DNA from: Elmis aenea
Lineage: Eukaryota > Arthropoda > Insecta > Coleoptera > Elmidae
DNA length: 64,000 nt
Assembly: GCA_947652605.1 (NCBI GenBank)
Contig: OX393577.1
Location: 60,536,108 to 60,600,107 of the forward strand
Direction: 5' to 3'
Shown: piece after piece, positions 37,880-48,824 of the stretch
Layout: the number at the start of each line of letters is the position of its first letter
Position numbering within the stretch: position 1 is the first letter of the stretch
The notes under the pieces: model-generated
The model's database searches: none
Told to the model about the DNA's origin: nothing
What the model saw: only the letters and a program-made list of their open reading frames with translations
Position numbers and translations under genes: made by a program

Positions 37880-38683
37880 TCAGTCAAATTCTGCCTTTAA
37901 CGCAAAATCTAAACCACACATTTCTTGTGTGTCCTTGGAAGTTTTAATTTTTTAGTTGCGTATTTTTCTAGAGACTTTCTGCACACGCAAAAATCTTCTA
38001 AACCAATTAAAATTATTTAAAAAATTACCTACAAACTCGTTTATTTCTAACATTTGTGATGTAGGTCATGTTAATTTCAACATCCGTGATGTTAAAGATA
38101 TACACGTACCTCAAGTTTTTCTTGCGAAAGTTTCATATTTTTGTGTTTTATTAAACTGGAATTATTAATTGCACAGATAAATAAGTACCACACCATTAAA
38201 TTACGTTAAATAGGAACACATTTTTGCCCAATTTAAAACAACAACGTATGAATTACATTAATGTTTTATAGAACTAATTATTGCCTAGATATAATCTCAT
38301 ATTTTGAACTGGTGATTGTTGTAAAGCGTAACGCTGCTTGAGAAATAATTAAACATTTCCTGATGTATGCAATAACATATTTACTAAGGCATGTATGTTA
38401 GATAATTGTTCTGCAATCGAAACTAGTAATTATATTTTTAAAACAGTAACAATTTTTCGAATCTATACATTGCTCAATAAAACAAGAAGTTGTGCTACAG
38501 GAATATGTTTAAACATTGTTGAAATATAACATTTTTACATAGTAGTTGTAAAGTTTTTCTTAGATTGAAATGTGTTTAAGCAATGCACTAATGCACATCG
38601 TTGAATAGTTCAGCGAAGAATTAAAATAAAAACATACAATCCCATGCAGTTTTGTTTTATACACTGCAATAATTACTCTAGAT
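37880..38683. other. No gene recognised
   Basis: AT-rich. One 70-codon frame (37956-38168) has no recognisable motif. Confidence 0.4.
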
Positions 38684-38874
38684 CAGCGGTCTCCAAACTT
38701 TTTTCGCCCGGCACCTTGACTTTAATGACGCAGGATTAGTGCGCATCCTAAAATCAAAAATTATAAAAGTTTTGTAATAAAATTCCTTAAATTTTGCTGT
38801 GTAAAAATGTTAAATTATTACGAATTGTCCCGCGTACCCCAAAAATTATCTTGCGCACCTTTTGGAGACGACTG
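38684..38874. mobile_element. Short hAT MITE, CAGCGGTCTCCAAA ends
   Basis: The left end CAGCGGTCTCCAAACTTTTT and the mirrored right end CAGTCGTCTCCAAAAGG are inverted repeats. Flanks CTCTAGAT (38676-38683) and CTCTAGAC (38875-38882) are an 8-bp duplication with one mismatch. At 191 bp it has no coding capacity. The ends are similar in style to the element at 50093-50368. Confidence 0.85.
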
Positions 38875-38994
38875 CTCTAGACTTTCGAAATTAAGTAATA
38901 AAAAAAAGGAGTAAACTTCATTAAAAACAAATGGCAATACATAGGAAGATTTGACCCAGTGTCCTTTTCAACTGATGACTATCTAGATCTATTA

Positions 38995-39960
38995 ATTTAA
39001 CATCGCATTAGGACCCTCAACCAGAAAAATTAATAAGGTTAGTGAAGATGACACTGAAGGAAACAAACTAAAAGATTAAGGTTAAGACATACATCGGAGA
39101 AATTTAAAGTTAAGAGAGGTTTTAGACAAAGAGATCCGTTGTCAACACTTTTGTTTAATGCATTGTTAGAAAAAGCCATAAGCGGTATAACCAGGGGTTT
39201 TAAGCAGTCCAATTTTTTAATTGCTCCGCTCCGATATCAAAAACAAAGCTTTGATTTTATCGGATGTGTGTAAATGGGTCAAAAAATACAATATTTGACG
39301 CTGACAAACAAGTTAAGTTAAATAAACGTTTGTTAGAACAAATTATTGATCTTCAAATGTTGAAAAAACGAAAAAAAAAGTGTTTTTAAAAAAATTGTAC
39401 GAATAAACTAGAGCAGTGGAGCAATCAAAATTATTTGCCCCGGACTCCGCTCCAGCACCGGGCAAAAACCTATTGCTCCATTGCTCCGTGTTCCAGCTTC
39501 GTGCTCCGCTCCAAACCCTGTGTATAACGACGGCAAGGACATTTTATAACCGACGAATACAAGTTATGGCTTACTCAGTTACGTGCGGGGGTGAGATGTG
39601 AAAAATAAATCAAAAAGAAACAAAAACATTACAGATCTTTGTAAAGAAGGTATTACGGAAAATATCTGGGAAAAGCAGAGGAAGAGAACAATGGAGAAAG
39701 AGGATAAATGAGAAACTGCAGAAATTCTGTGGTCAACCAAATATAAATAATGTAGTAAAAACACAACGAATGAAGTGGCTGGGACATACATTAAGATTGT
39801 CGGAGAAAAGAATAACTGTATAAGTACTGGAGGGAGAAGTAATGGGAAGAAGGACGAGGTGAAGACCCCGGACAAAATGGTTTGAGGCTGTGGAAAAGGA
39901 ACTAGGAATTAAAGATATTTTGCTACTTCCAAATTTATCAGTTAAATAAGCTGAAACATA
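38995..39960 (+). pseudogene. LINE relic split by a hAT MITE
   Basis: Left part (38995-39191): frames with EKFKVKRGFRQRDPLSTLLF and NALLEKAIS, the RT segment just before the catalytic Asp pair. Right part (39529-39960): FYNRRIQVMAYS where YADD is expected, then VLRKISGK and RMKWLGHTLRLSEKRITV. Removing the MITE at 39192-39520 and one copy of its target repeat joins the two halves in register at the GTATAAC site. The Asp residues of YADD are lost and there is an internal deletion. It differs from the LINE family at 21-24 kb. Confidence 0.82.
39192..39520. mobile_element. GGAGC-rich hAT MITE, copy D, inserted in a LINE
   Basis: It starts CAGGGGTTTTAAGCAG and ends GCTCCAAACCCTG. Flanks GGTATAAC (39184-39191) and TGTATAAC (39521-39528) match at 7 of 8 bases. 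This is the shortest copy (329 bp), with mutated ends and a lost segment of the left GCTCC array. Confidence 0.9.
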
Positions 39961-40072
39961 CACGTCATGTAAAAAACCTTCTGTCTAACTACTCCTATTT
40001 TTCCCGGTAGATAGCGTTAGTAGAATTAGTGTTATAGTATCAGTTCGGGAACTTAATTGTCACACTGTGTAC

Positions 40073-40212
40073 TGGTGCCTGTCCACGTGAGAGTAAACTA
40101 CTCTCGATAGCAGCGTCGCCAAGGATACAGCCAATCGCGAGTTACTCTCAGGGGCTGGATCCTTGGCGACACTGCTATCGAGAGTAGTTTACTCTCACGT
40201 GGACAGGCACCA
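40073..40212. repeat. Foldback repeat with 60-bp arms
   Basis: Left arm 40073-40132 (TGGTGCCTGTCCACGTGAGA...) and right arm 40153-40212 are reverse complements with two mismatches, around a 20-bp loop. The arms also contain the internal near-palindrome GAGAGTAAACTACTCTC. No target duplication was recognised. It is likely a miniature foldback transposon. Confidence 0.85.
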
Positions 40213-40274
40213 TTAGTAAGAATTGGTACGTAGTACGTACATCGCATTAAATGATCCCGTCTTTTTTTTTCAGC

Positions 40275-40965
40275 GGAGGGGGGGGGATGCGACCTATTGT
40301 TCTATTGTACCCTCTGGTGATAGCCCCTTAAAGACGTCCAATGTTTTTGAAAAACACCAGGATTTTCATTGGGGATGTTTTTCTTAACTCTTCTTGGTTG
40401 GCTTTTTTCATCCCTAGAAGTCTACTCCGACAGTGTGCGAATCTTTCACACTGGCATATTACGTGAAGAGGAGTTTTTTCGTCTTTACCACATCCTCTGA
40501 ATATCGGTCTCTGAGAGCCCTATTATGTAGAAGTGTTTGTTTAGTCCACGGTGTCCTGTGACGAGTCCTGTGGCTGCTCTGATGTCTACTCTGCTCATCG
40601 TGGGCATTTCTTTTGTCTTTTCTGTAGAGACCATTGACAGGATAGCCTTGGAGTGGCTTGTCCTGCAACTTTTTTCCAATGAGCATTATGCCGCTGTATT
40701 AATATGTCATTAAGACACCGCTTGGCTGTTCCACAGGATGTACCAACTGCGGGTTCTGGTCGACGAAAGGTGTCTCGCTGACAATTTTGGCTACGCCTTC
40801 CCGTTCCCTGGTATATTAGTGTGCCTTGGGTACCATACCAGTTTAATATTATTCCTGCTTCCTAGCACGTTGTGCCCGTATACTGTTCAGAACAAGTCCT
40901 GAGTTTACTTCCCACGAGCCAAGAGCTTATGCCGCCGTCTTAGTTTCTTTTGAGATCTCCTTCTT
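40275..40965 (-). pseudogene. LINE relic, RNase H domain and C-terminus
   Basis: On the minus strand, joined frames show MVPRHTNIPGN (the W-V-P-G-H-x-x-I-x-G-N-E-x-A-D region of the LINE RNase H domain, slightly decayed), RCLNDILIQRHNAHWKK, LVTGHRGLNKHFYIIGLSET and TPLHVICQCERFAH (Cys/His C-terminal motif). This order is typical of RNase-H-bearing LINEs. At least two frameshifts and several stops. No RT domain is nearby. The two 64-75 codon frames listed by naive ORF calling are pieces of it. Confidence 0.8.
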
Positions 40966-42109
40966 ACTTGTTATATTATAAGTAACTGCAGCTATTCTGT
41001 TATTTAGCTCTTCTTCCAATTTACCATTCTCTGCAATCATCGTTCCTTGCTATTTTTGTTATTTTAAAACATATTGTTTAAAGGCAGATTGAAATCTGTG
41101 ATCTTTATTAATATACTTCCGCAAGCAAACAACGTATTGTTCTCTGGCGTTAAAAAAATATCCCTGATATTTCGTTAACAGACAAAAATTAGCGTTATTT
41201 AAACGCCACAGAAGCAATTACGGAAATCGTAGCGACCTCGTTAAAACCTTTTTGTTTGATATTATTCCCACGTCCTTGTGAAACAGGACTCATCATTGAA
41301 AACAGTTACGGCGACAATTATTAAGAACGTAAAATAATAACAAAATTATTATTGTAATTGCTTCGGTTATTTATAGATTGTTGTTACTCCCGGCAGCAGT
41401 ATCCAATCGCCTTGACGCTGTTAAAGTCTACCGTGTTTTACAAGTCAATAAAAAAGTTTTACTACCACAAACGTTAAAACTTTTAACGAATGTTATTTAA
41501 TATTTTTATCCCGTGTAATTTATTGTTGTCTCACGAAGCGATTATCGCAAGAATAAACAAAGCACGCAGTACAGTATTCGAAAATTCAATTAGCCTGACA
41601 CAAACAATCGCAAAGTAAAAAAACTAATCGTCGTACATAAATACATTTCACGAATTTATCGGGAAAACAAATGAACTCGTGTATTTTTCCACCTATAGCG
41701 AAAACTTGAAGGAGTAATTAAAGTGAAAAGATTAAGCTGTGATTAGATAAAACGCTTAAGAAGGGGGGAAATAAAGCAACCACCGTTAAAATTATACGAA
41801 CTTAACTGGAGCACTCTAGATTTGTACGGCGATATGGTGAATATATTAACAACCATACACTGTATTCACGCCTTTCTGTTCCTATTGTACGTCATGATGA
41901 CAGAAAATCCATTTCCTGAATTAATGCTAATTTCTGGTTGGTATTAAGTGCAAGCTTAAAGATTCCATTGTTAACGATCAATCTTGCTACTACGAAAAAC
42001 GCTCAATCTTAGAAAGTGCTGGCGAGAAATAAACTCGTACAACTCTACAAAATCTCTTGTTGTCTCAAAAAAACATTTGAAAAAAACAACTGTCAAACAT
42101 GTAATATCA
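40966..42109. other. No gene recognised
   Basis: AT-rich, with no element ends or coding motif seen. Confidence 0.4.
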
Positions 42110-42533
42110 CTTTTCTACGACCACCAATGTATTTTACTCTTACCGTACAGCCTGCATGCATAGTAAGTGGGTCCTTACGCACGGTAAACAAAAAGCACAG
42201 TTTTTTAAAGAAATTATCAAAGTAGACTCACGTCAAACACTTCCTGCATACCTAGTAAGTGAGTTATAACGCACGGTAAGCAAAACGCACACTTGTCTAG
42301 AAATGTCAAAGTAGGCTTACGTCAAAATTGACAAGACAACGTAATTACATGTGTATGTTAGCCAAAAAGCCGTTAAAATCGTAGGTTTTATATGATCGTA
42401 GAAAAAGTAAGCTACATAACACGAGTTGTAAAGCAATTAGGCACTCGCCGCTACGCGGCTGCGTGCGCGAATTTTCCACTCGTGCGTAATATACTTCTTA
42501 CAACTCTCGTTATGTAATATACTATTATTAGTA
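42110..42533 (+). repeat. Dispersed repeat, copy 2
   Basis: Matches 545-925 in the same orientation (shared runs include CGTACAGCCTGCATGCATAG and TCTAGAAATGTCAAAGTAGG). It differs by a GC-rich insert near 42438-42475 containing CGCCGCTACGCGGCTGCG. The terminal hairpin pair TACATAACACGAGTTGTAAAG and CTTACAACTCTCGTTATGTA is better preserved here. Confidence 0.75.
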
Positions 42534-42769
42534 TGCATATAAATTAAGATACAAATCAAACTAAAAAATGTTTACACAAAATTTTTTAGCCCATGAAATA
42601 TTGTTGACCCAACTTTACGTTCACAATAAATGAGCATCTGCTTTAACATGGTTGATGGAATTTTTTTCTCTAATTTAGGCTAAAGTTTATTACAATAAAT
42701 TCTTTCTACAATTTAAAAGACTTGATAATTTATTCACGTTAAAGATTGCACTAGAAATGAGAGTCTAAA

Positions 42770-43835
42770 GGTCAAGGGAATCTCGCATGGCCCTTGTAGA
42801 TCTTGAGAAGGCATACGACAGCACCAACTTCCAGAATGTGGAAGGAGATGCAACAACTGGGTGTAGAACCCACGCTTATACGAGCCACCATGCAATTGTA
42901 TGAAGAAAACTTTGCAAGAATAAAGAATGGGAGAACTTTCACTGAAGCTTTTAATACAACAAAATGTCTCACACGAGGATGTTGTCTGTCCCCTACGCTT
43001 TTTAAAATATATCTTGACAGAGCCCTTTCAGGGTGGACAAGGAAATGTAAAAGTATGGGACTAAGAGTGGGAGACAAAACACTTTTTAGTTTATACTTTG
43101 CCGACGATCAAGTGGTGATATCCAAAGGCGAAGAAGACAAGTTACATGGTGAGGAAATTAAAGGTAGAGTACGATCGGCAGGATTAATAATAAACATGAA
43201 CAAATCAGAGTATTTGATAATAGGAAATACAGAAATAAACGACTTAACTTTAGAAACCGAGTACATGAAAGGAGTGGAAAAATTGCAAATATTTATAACA
43301 AATTAGGAAATAGCGAAGAGAAAATCAAGAATCGTATAAATAAGGCGGGAATGTGATAAAATCGCTGAATTCGATACTTTGGGAGAAATATTAGATGAGA
43401 AACAAAGAAAAGCATGTACAAAAGTATTGTACAACCTGTAACAACGTACGGCGCAGAATTGTGGGATTTAAATAATAAAAATAAGAGGAAATTGTTAGCT
43501 ACTAAAATAAACTGCTTAAGGCTTAAGGAGAAGCTGTAGAAAATCAAGAGTTAGGAATGAGACCATAAGAGAAAACATGAATATCAATAGTATAGCAGAT
43601 ATGGTACAAAGGAGACAGCTAGCTAACATGGTTTGGACACACTAAAAGGATGGACGAAAGAAGGTGCCCCGCAAAAATTTTGAAAGAATTCTGACCGAGG
43701 AGAGGAAGCGAGGACCACCAAGAAGGAGCTGGAGAGTAGATATAAATAAGGCAATGAAAAATAGAGGTTTGGAGGAGGAAATATGTTGCGACAGAAAGAA
43801 ATGGAAACTGAGAATGGAGAGGCGGTAGATTGCCT
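42770..43835 (+). pseudogene. LINE reverse transcriptase relic
   Basis: Starts MALVDLEKAYDS (42787), the RT motif around the first catalytic Asp. It then shifts frame and gives EMQQLGVEPTLIRATMQLYE, CLSPTLFKIYLDRAL and LYFADDQVVISKGEED, which contains the FADD catalytic pair. Further pieces are YGAELWDLNNKNKRKLLATK, RNETIRENMNI and RKKWKLRMERR, the usual 3' end of such ORFs. The longest uninterrupted frame is 167 codons (42803-43306). There is one frameshift before it and several after. The clade is non-LTR; I cannot place it further with confidence. No endonuclease domain. Confidence 0.88.
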
Positions 43836-45315
43836 AAGAAATTCGTGTATATTTATAAAAGACTTGGAACTTGCTTATAAGTTGCTGGAGTACAAAAAAT
43901 AGTGGTCTGGTCTAAAAGTACTGACAGTAATAAAAGAAACTGCAAAAGACACGCAGGTAAAAAATAAAAGTATTAATCAAATTTACCATGAAGGTATGAC
44001 AGATATACAAAAAGAATAACATAAATAGAGAAAGCTGAAAAGTAAGATGCAAATAATGCATTTGAATAAAAATTACTATGTAGAAACATCATTATGGTGC
44101 ACAATGATTTGGTGAAAGTGCATGCAGAAGAAGAAACGCCAATTTAAATTTTAACCGATTATTATTCCAATAGTCGGTTAATTATTTCTTGGGTATTTGA
44201 ATTCTGGTGTTAACAAAAACTAAAAACGCCAAGTGAGATGTTTCTTTTTGGGTTACAGTATACGTTTTTTAAAAATAACATACACTTTCAAGGTGATAAT
44301 TTTCTGTTTATTTATAGTTGTAATATCTTTCTCCAAAAATTTGAAATTTAATCCTATTCACAAAAATTTATTACTGTAAACAGTTTTCAATAAATTCAAT
44401 ATTAATTTAAGTAACTGGAAAGTGAAAAGTGAAATAAAGAAGTAACATCGAGATAGGTGAAAGATGTTTGGAGAAAATTTATGCAGAATTTGAAGTGGTT
44501 GTGTATTTATTTTGTATAATTTCTCCTAGTAAGTCATAAACCTTATTAACTATCATTTGTAGGCCGAACCAAATTGCATTTTGCAATCTGATAAATGACC
44601 CACATTTTCAAAACATGAGCTACAGCTAATGAGGCAAAATCAGTTAAATTCTCCTAGGTAATTTTCATTTTCTTTTTAGATTGAGCCACATTAGCAGGTC
44701 CGCATGTCGCCCTGTAAAGTAGTAGTTAAGTATTGATTTAAACATTAGTCGAAAAAATCATGTTACAACTGATAAAAATCAGACTAACGATATTTTCCAG
44801 CATTTCCATACTGCATTATTAGCAGGAACTCAGGAAGGGAAAACTTCAACAAAAGAAACTAGTTCCGTACCGCCTTTTTAAAACCACGAAACGGTAACAT
44901 AGCAACCGATACAAACACACACGCATTGATTTAGTAGCAAACCGGTACGAACCGGTGAAAATAATCGATGAAGCACAATGGCTTAGCTGCAGCACGGAAA
45001 ATCAATTTGTTTATTGACAAAATGTTTAATGAATGTTTGAACGGACGTGTTAAACGTAGTACCAATCACAGCTATTAGCTCAATTTGTATCAATAGTTTA
45101 TGATTATTAATAAATCAACTGGAAACGTACGCTTATTTCTTTCACAAAGACCCAACATTGTAGTTTTAATTATGCTTTAAAAATGTATAGGGAAAACGTT
45201 TTATTTCCATAACTGTTTGGTTAAAAATATACGCTTCTTTGTAAACCGGGATTTGTTGATGATATTTTTCATTTTAAAATAAATTTTGCACATAAAAAAA
45301 GTTGTAAAAAAAAAA
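43836..45315. other. No gene recognised
   Basis: AT-rich sequence with no supported gene or TIR pair. Confidence 0.4.
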
Positions 45316-46861
45316 CCTTTAACTTTTTTAAATATAAAGAAAAAACTAAAAATATACGAATTTCTTAACGGCTAATAATTCCATAACCACCTACGTTAAA
45401 ATCAAAATGTGAAATGATTTCTGTAGACATTTTTGCGTAGAATTAAAAAAAATTATTTTTAAAAAGTCATGACACACTTGATTTTTGGTATATAAGCCAA
45501 ACTAGATTTTTTAAATGGCAACCATAGTTGGCTATACTTTCACTAAAAATTATTTTTTCTCGTTTATTTTATCCTGAAGTATAAGTAAGTTATTAAAATA
45601 TTATTGGTTTTGTTAAGTTTAATCAAAGTGGCAATTGAAAAGAAAAACTAAACATTACATAAATAAACTAGTTGTTTTTAATTAAACTCGTAAAAAATTC
45701 AAAACTTGAGTTTTTTCAGATACTTTTTACATTTCATAATAATTTATGATCTTTCACCAACTATAACTATTAAATCTATATTTTTACTTGCGTTAAAAGC
45801 GTAGCCCTTTCTCTATGGGCAATACAAATGTGAGATCTGCACTTTGTAGATAATAATGTTTTCTTGTTTTTTTTTTTTTATTAATTGTCCCCAAAATAGC
45901 TAATCTTAATCCATCAATTGTATTCAACTGTATTTAAGTGTGGTTGTTTTAAGGGGTCTACAGACCTACCAATTTGTCGGGACAACCGGCCGACCATTCC
46001 GATAAATTGTTTAATGTGTAGTGTTTCACCCGACCAACACGACAGTTGGAACGGTCGGGTGGCCAGACCATCCAACAAGAAAACCTCCCCACTACATTCC
46101 TTTAGATAAGGACTATTAAACCGAAAATTTAACATCAAAATGAATAAAAAGCTATGACGTTTACGCTGTTGGTTGTACTGATCGGGAGGTGTGTAGACAA
46201 CACCCAACTCGGAGTTCCCGACTGTCGGCCCCGACAAATTGCCTAATGTGTAGAGGCTTTTAAGAACATTTTATAAAACAAAAAGTATTATGCTTAGCAA
46301 AACATTATCTACAAAGTGCAGATCTCAAATTTTTAATGCCCATGAAGAGTGAGCAACACTTTAAACGCATGTTATAATTTAGTTTCAATAGTAATAATAG
46401 CTAAAAAACATAAATTATTATAAAATGTAAAAAATATCTTAAATTATTTAATTTTAATTTTTTTATGTGTTTAATTAAGAACAGCCAGTTTATTTATGTA
46501 GGCCTTATGTTTTGTTTTTCTTTTCAATGGCAGCTTTGATTAAACTTATTAAATACAATAATATTGTAATAACTTACTTATTTTTAAAGATAAACTTAAC
46601 AACCCATACATAAATGGAACGAGAAAAAAAATCTCTTTTTAATAAACACATAGCCAACTATAGTTAAAAAAAAATCTAGTTTGGCTTATATCTCAAAAAT
46701 AAAGTGTGTCATGACTTTTTAGATAATGTTTTTTAATTATACGCAAAAATGTCTACAGAAATCATTTCACATTTTGATTTTAACGTAGGCGGCCATGGAA
46801 TTATTTAACGTTAAGAAATGTCAATTTTTAGTTTTTTCAAAATATTTAAAAAAGTTGAAGG
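45316..46861. mobile_element. Large foldback element with about 550-bp arms
   Basis: Left arm 45316-45862 and right arm 46299-46861 align as reverse complements along their entire length with scattered substitutions and small indels. Examples: TACGTTAAAATCAAAATGTG; CAGATTTCTACAGACATTTT-type blocks; AAGCCAAACTAGATTTTTT; GAGATCTGCACTTTGTAGAT. The loop (45863-46298) is mostly occupied by a separate TTAA MITE. No open frame of note. Each arm carries the core word ATAGTTGGCTAT seen in other foldbacks. Confidence 0.88.
45953..46259. mobile_element. TTAA-flanked MITE in the loop of the foldback
   Basis: TTAA at 45949-45952 and 46260-46263. The left end GGGGTCTACAGACCTACCAA and the mirrored right end (AAGCCTCTACACATTAGGCAA) are similar, followed by a shared ATTTGTCGGG. 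The interior holds GACCGTTCC/GGAACGGTC-like words around 45990-46060. The 107- and 63-codon frames across it are not genes. Confidence 0.75.
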
Positions 46862-46996
46862 TGTAGGTCAAATGTCAAAATGGCATTAAATTCGCCTTGA
46901 AATTCTGCCCAACTTTGCTAATTTAACCGACCATGTAACTCTTATAATAACAAAGTTACCTGTACAACATTATGTAGATTATTATCAACTTGTGTA

Positions 46997-47620
46997 AGGA
47001 TGCACCGATAAGCAGATTGGTTGATTATCGATTATAGATTACCGATTAACCGGCCGATTATTGACTGTCACATGAGATTCGTTAGATTATATGATTAATG
47101 AACTCATAAAATGTGTTTATTGTGACACAATTTTGATTTCTTCGTGATATATTGTACGTAATATTCTTAAAACAGTTGAATAAACCATTTGTAAACTGAA
47201 GTTTAAGAAAAAGGTTATGATCAGAAAAAGGAGTAACAATGTCCTTTATCATAACATAAGAGCAGTAGAATTTGTTTTTATTGCATAAAAAGTGCTTTAA
47301 GTTGTTTATTTTTCTTTAATATTCCAAAAAGTTTTGTTTTCAATTGTGTTAGTTCAAAAATGTGTGTTATTTTTCAATACTTGTAGTGTACCTTTTGTCT
47401 TTCCTATATCAATAAATAGCTATGGATATTATAGCCATTGATGCACTTTAAATTTTAAATGAAATAAAAAAGTAGTACCAGTTTTATAATCCTATCTACT
47501 GACATGAATAAAAATGAGAACCGAATAATGGACCAAAAAGCCGATTACCGATATTTCAACAACAGAACTGATACGGCCTATTGCCGATTATTTACCGATT
47601 AATAGGTATCAAGTCCCCTG
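46997..47620. mobile_element. hAT-like relic with GATGCACCGATA end
   Basis: The left end TAAGGATGCACCGATAAGCA, followed by repeated ATTACCGATTAACCGG words, resembles a widespread hAT terminal type. The right part (47520-47610) has mirrored GCCGATTACCGATAT, GCCGATTATTTACCG and ATTAATAGG words, but its terminal bases have decayed. No duplication was found. The interior is AT-rich, without transposase. Confidence 0.55.
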
Positions 47621-48621
47621 TCGGCATGTCGCTGTGTTTTAGTTTTTAATAAAATAACACACTAAAATATACACTTTTTACATATATCACTTTAAAAAAT
47701 AAGTAAAATATAATCAAAAGATTGTTGTTCATTATTGAAATGGCAAAAATAAACTAAATAAAAACGAACCTGGAAAAATTGTAAACTTTAGAGTGCGCTA
47801 AATCGATTTTTTTTTTGTGAAAAAAACTGCAATTTTTTAAGTTTATAGAATTAAAATTTTGTTTATGAACACAATAATAAAAAAACAAAAAGGAAGCATT
47901 TTTTTTTCATTCGGGTTAGACATGAAGCAAATGTTTAGCATATTTAATAACGACTGCCTATACCAATCTAAATGTTAATTAACCCTACGTAAATGCCGAT
48001 TTGTACTGGACAGACATGGGAAAATTAAATTTCACTTATTTAAACTCAATGATGTGATAAACAATAATGTTATAACAATAACGCATTTGTTACAATGGGA
48101 CCACGCGTATGAGAAATTTTGTGCGAAGGATTTCGTATCGTTTATTTAATTATATTGTAGAATGCTTTAGCCGGTATTTAGGATTAAAACAAATTAAATA
48201 TTCACATAATACCTAAAACCGTCAAGGGCTTATTTATTTTCTTTGCATCAAAATATATTTTTTTGTTATAAGCTCCGGTGTACAGCGGGGAATTTTTAAG
48301 GTGACACTCAACGAATACAAAACGAAGGTATCAAAGAGAAACAAATTGCTCGATTTGTTTGTTCCTTGCATACAAAATTTCGACACACAAAACTAGCTGG
48401 TGTGACCTCCAAATTACTTTTGCCATACAAATGCTTTTGTAAAGATACCTTCACAATATTTTGAAGCAATGGTAAAATTTTGTAAAAAATATTCATGTTT
48501 CATTTGCAGATTAATAACGTATTTAATCTTTATTTAATATAATAATGTCGAAGTTACCATTATATGCATTTCGAGATAGATTTTCAAAATTACGTTTAGT
48601 ATTCTAAATTAATGTAAACTG
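47621..48621. other. No gene recognised
   Basis: AT-rich. AGCTGGTGTGACCTCCAAAT near 48392 matches AGCTGGTGTGGCCACCAAAT near 58829, with similar sequence for about 30 bp. Confidence 0.45.
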
Positions 48622-48824
48622 TCAGGATGCAAAATTTTGCTTATCCCGGGATTCCGGGAAGAAATCACACTGTTTCCCGGCATTTTCCGGGATCCAGGGA
48701 TATAATGAATTATGTATGTCAATAAAAACTAATCTCAAAAAAAATTATTTCAAAAAAACTAATAAATAAGCCGAAAAAGGAAGAGAGCGATTTATTACTG
48801 AAAAATAACTCCAAGTCATATATA

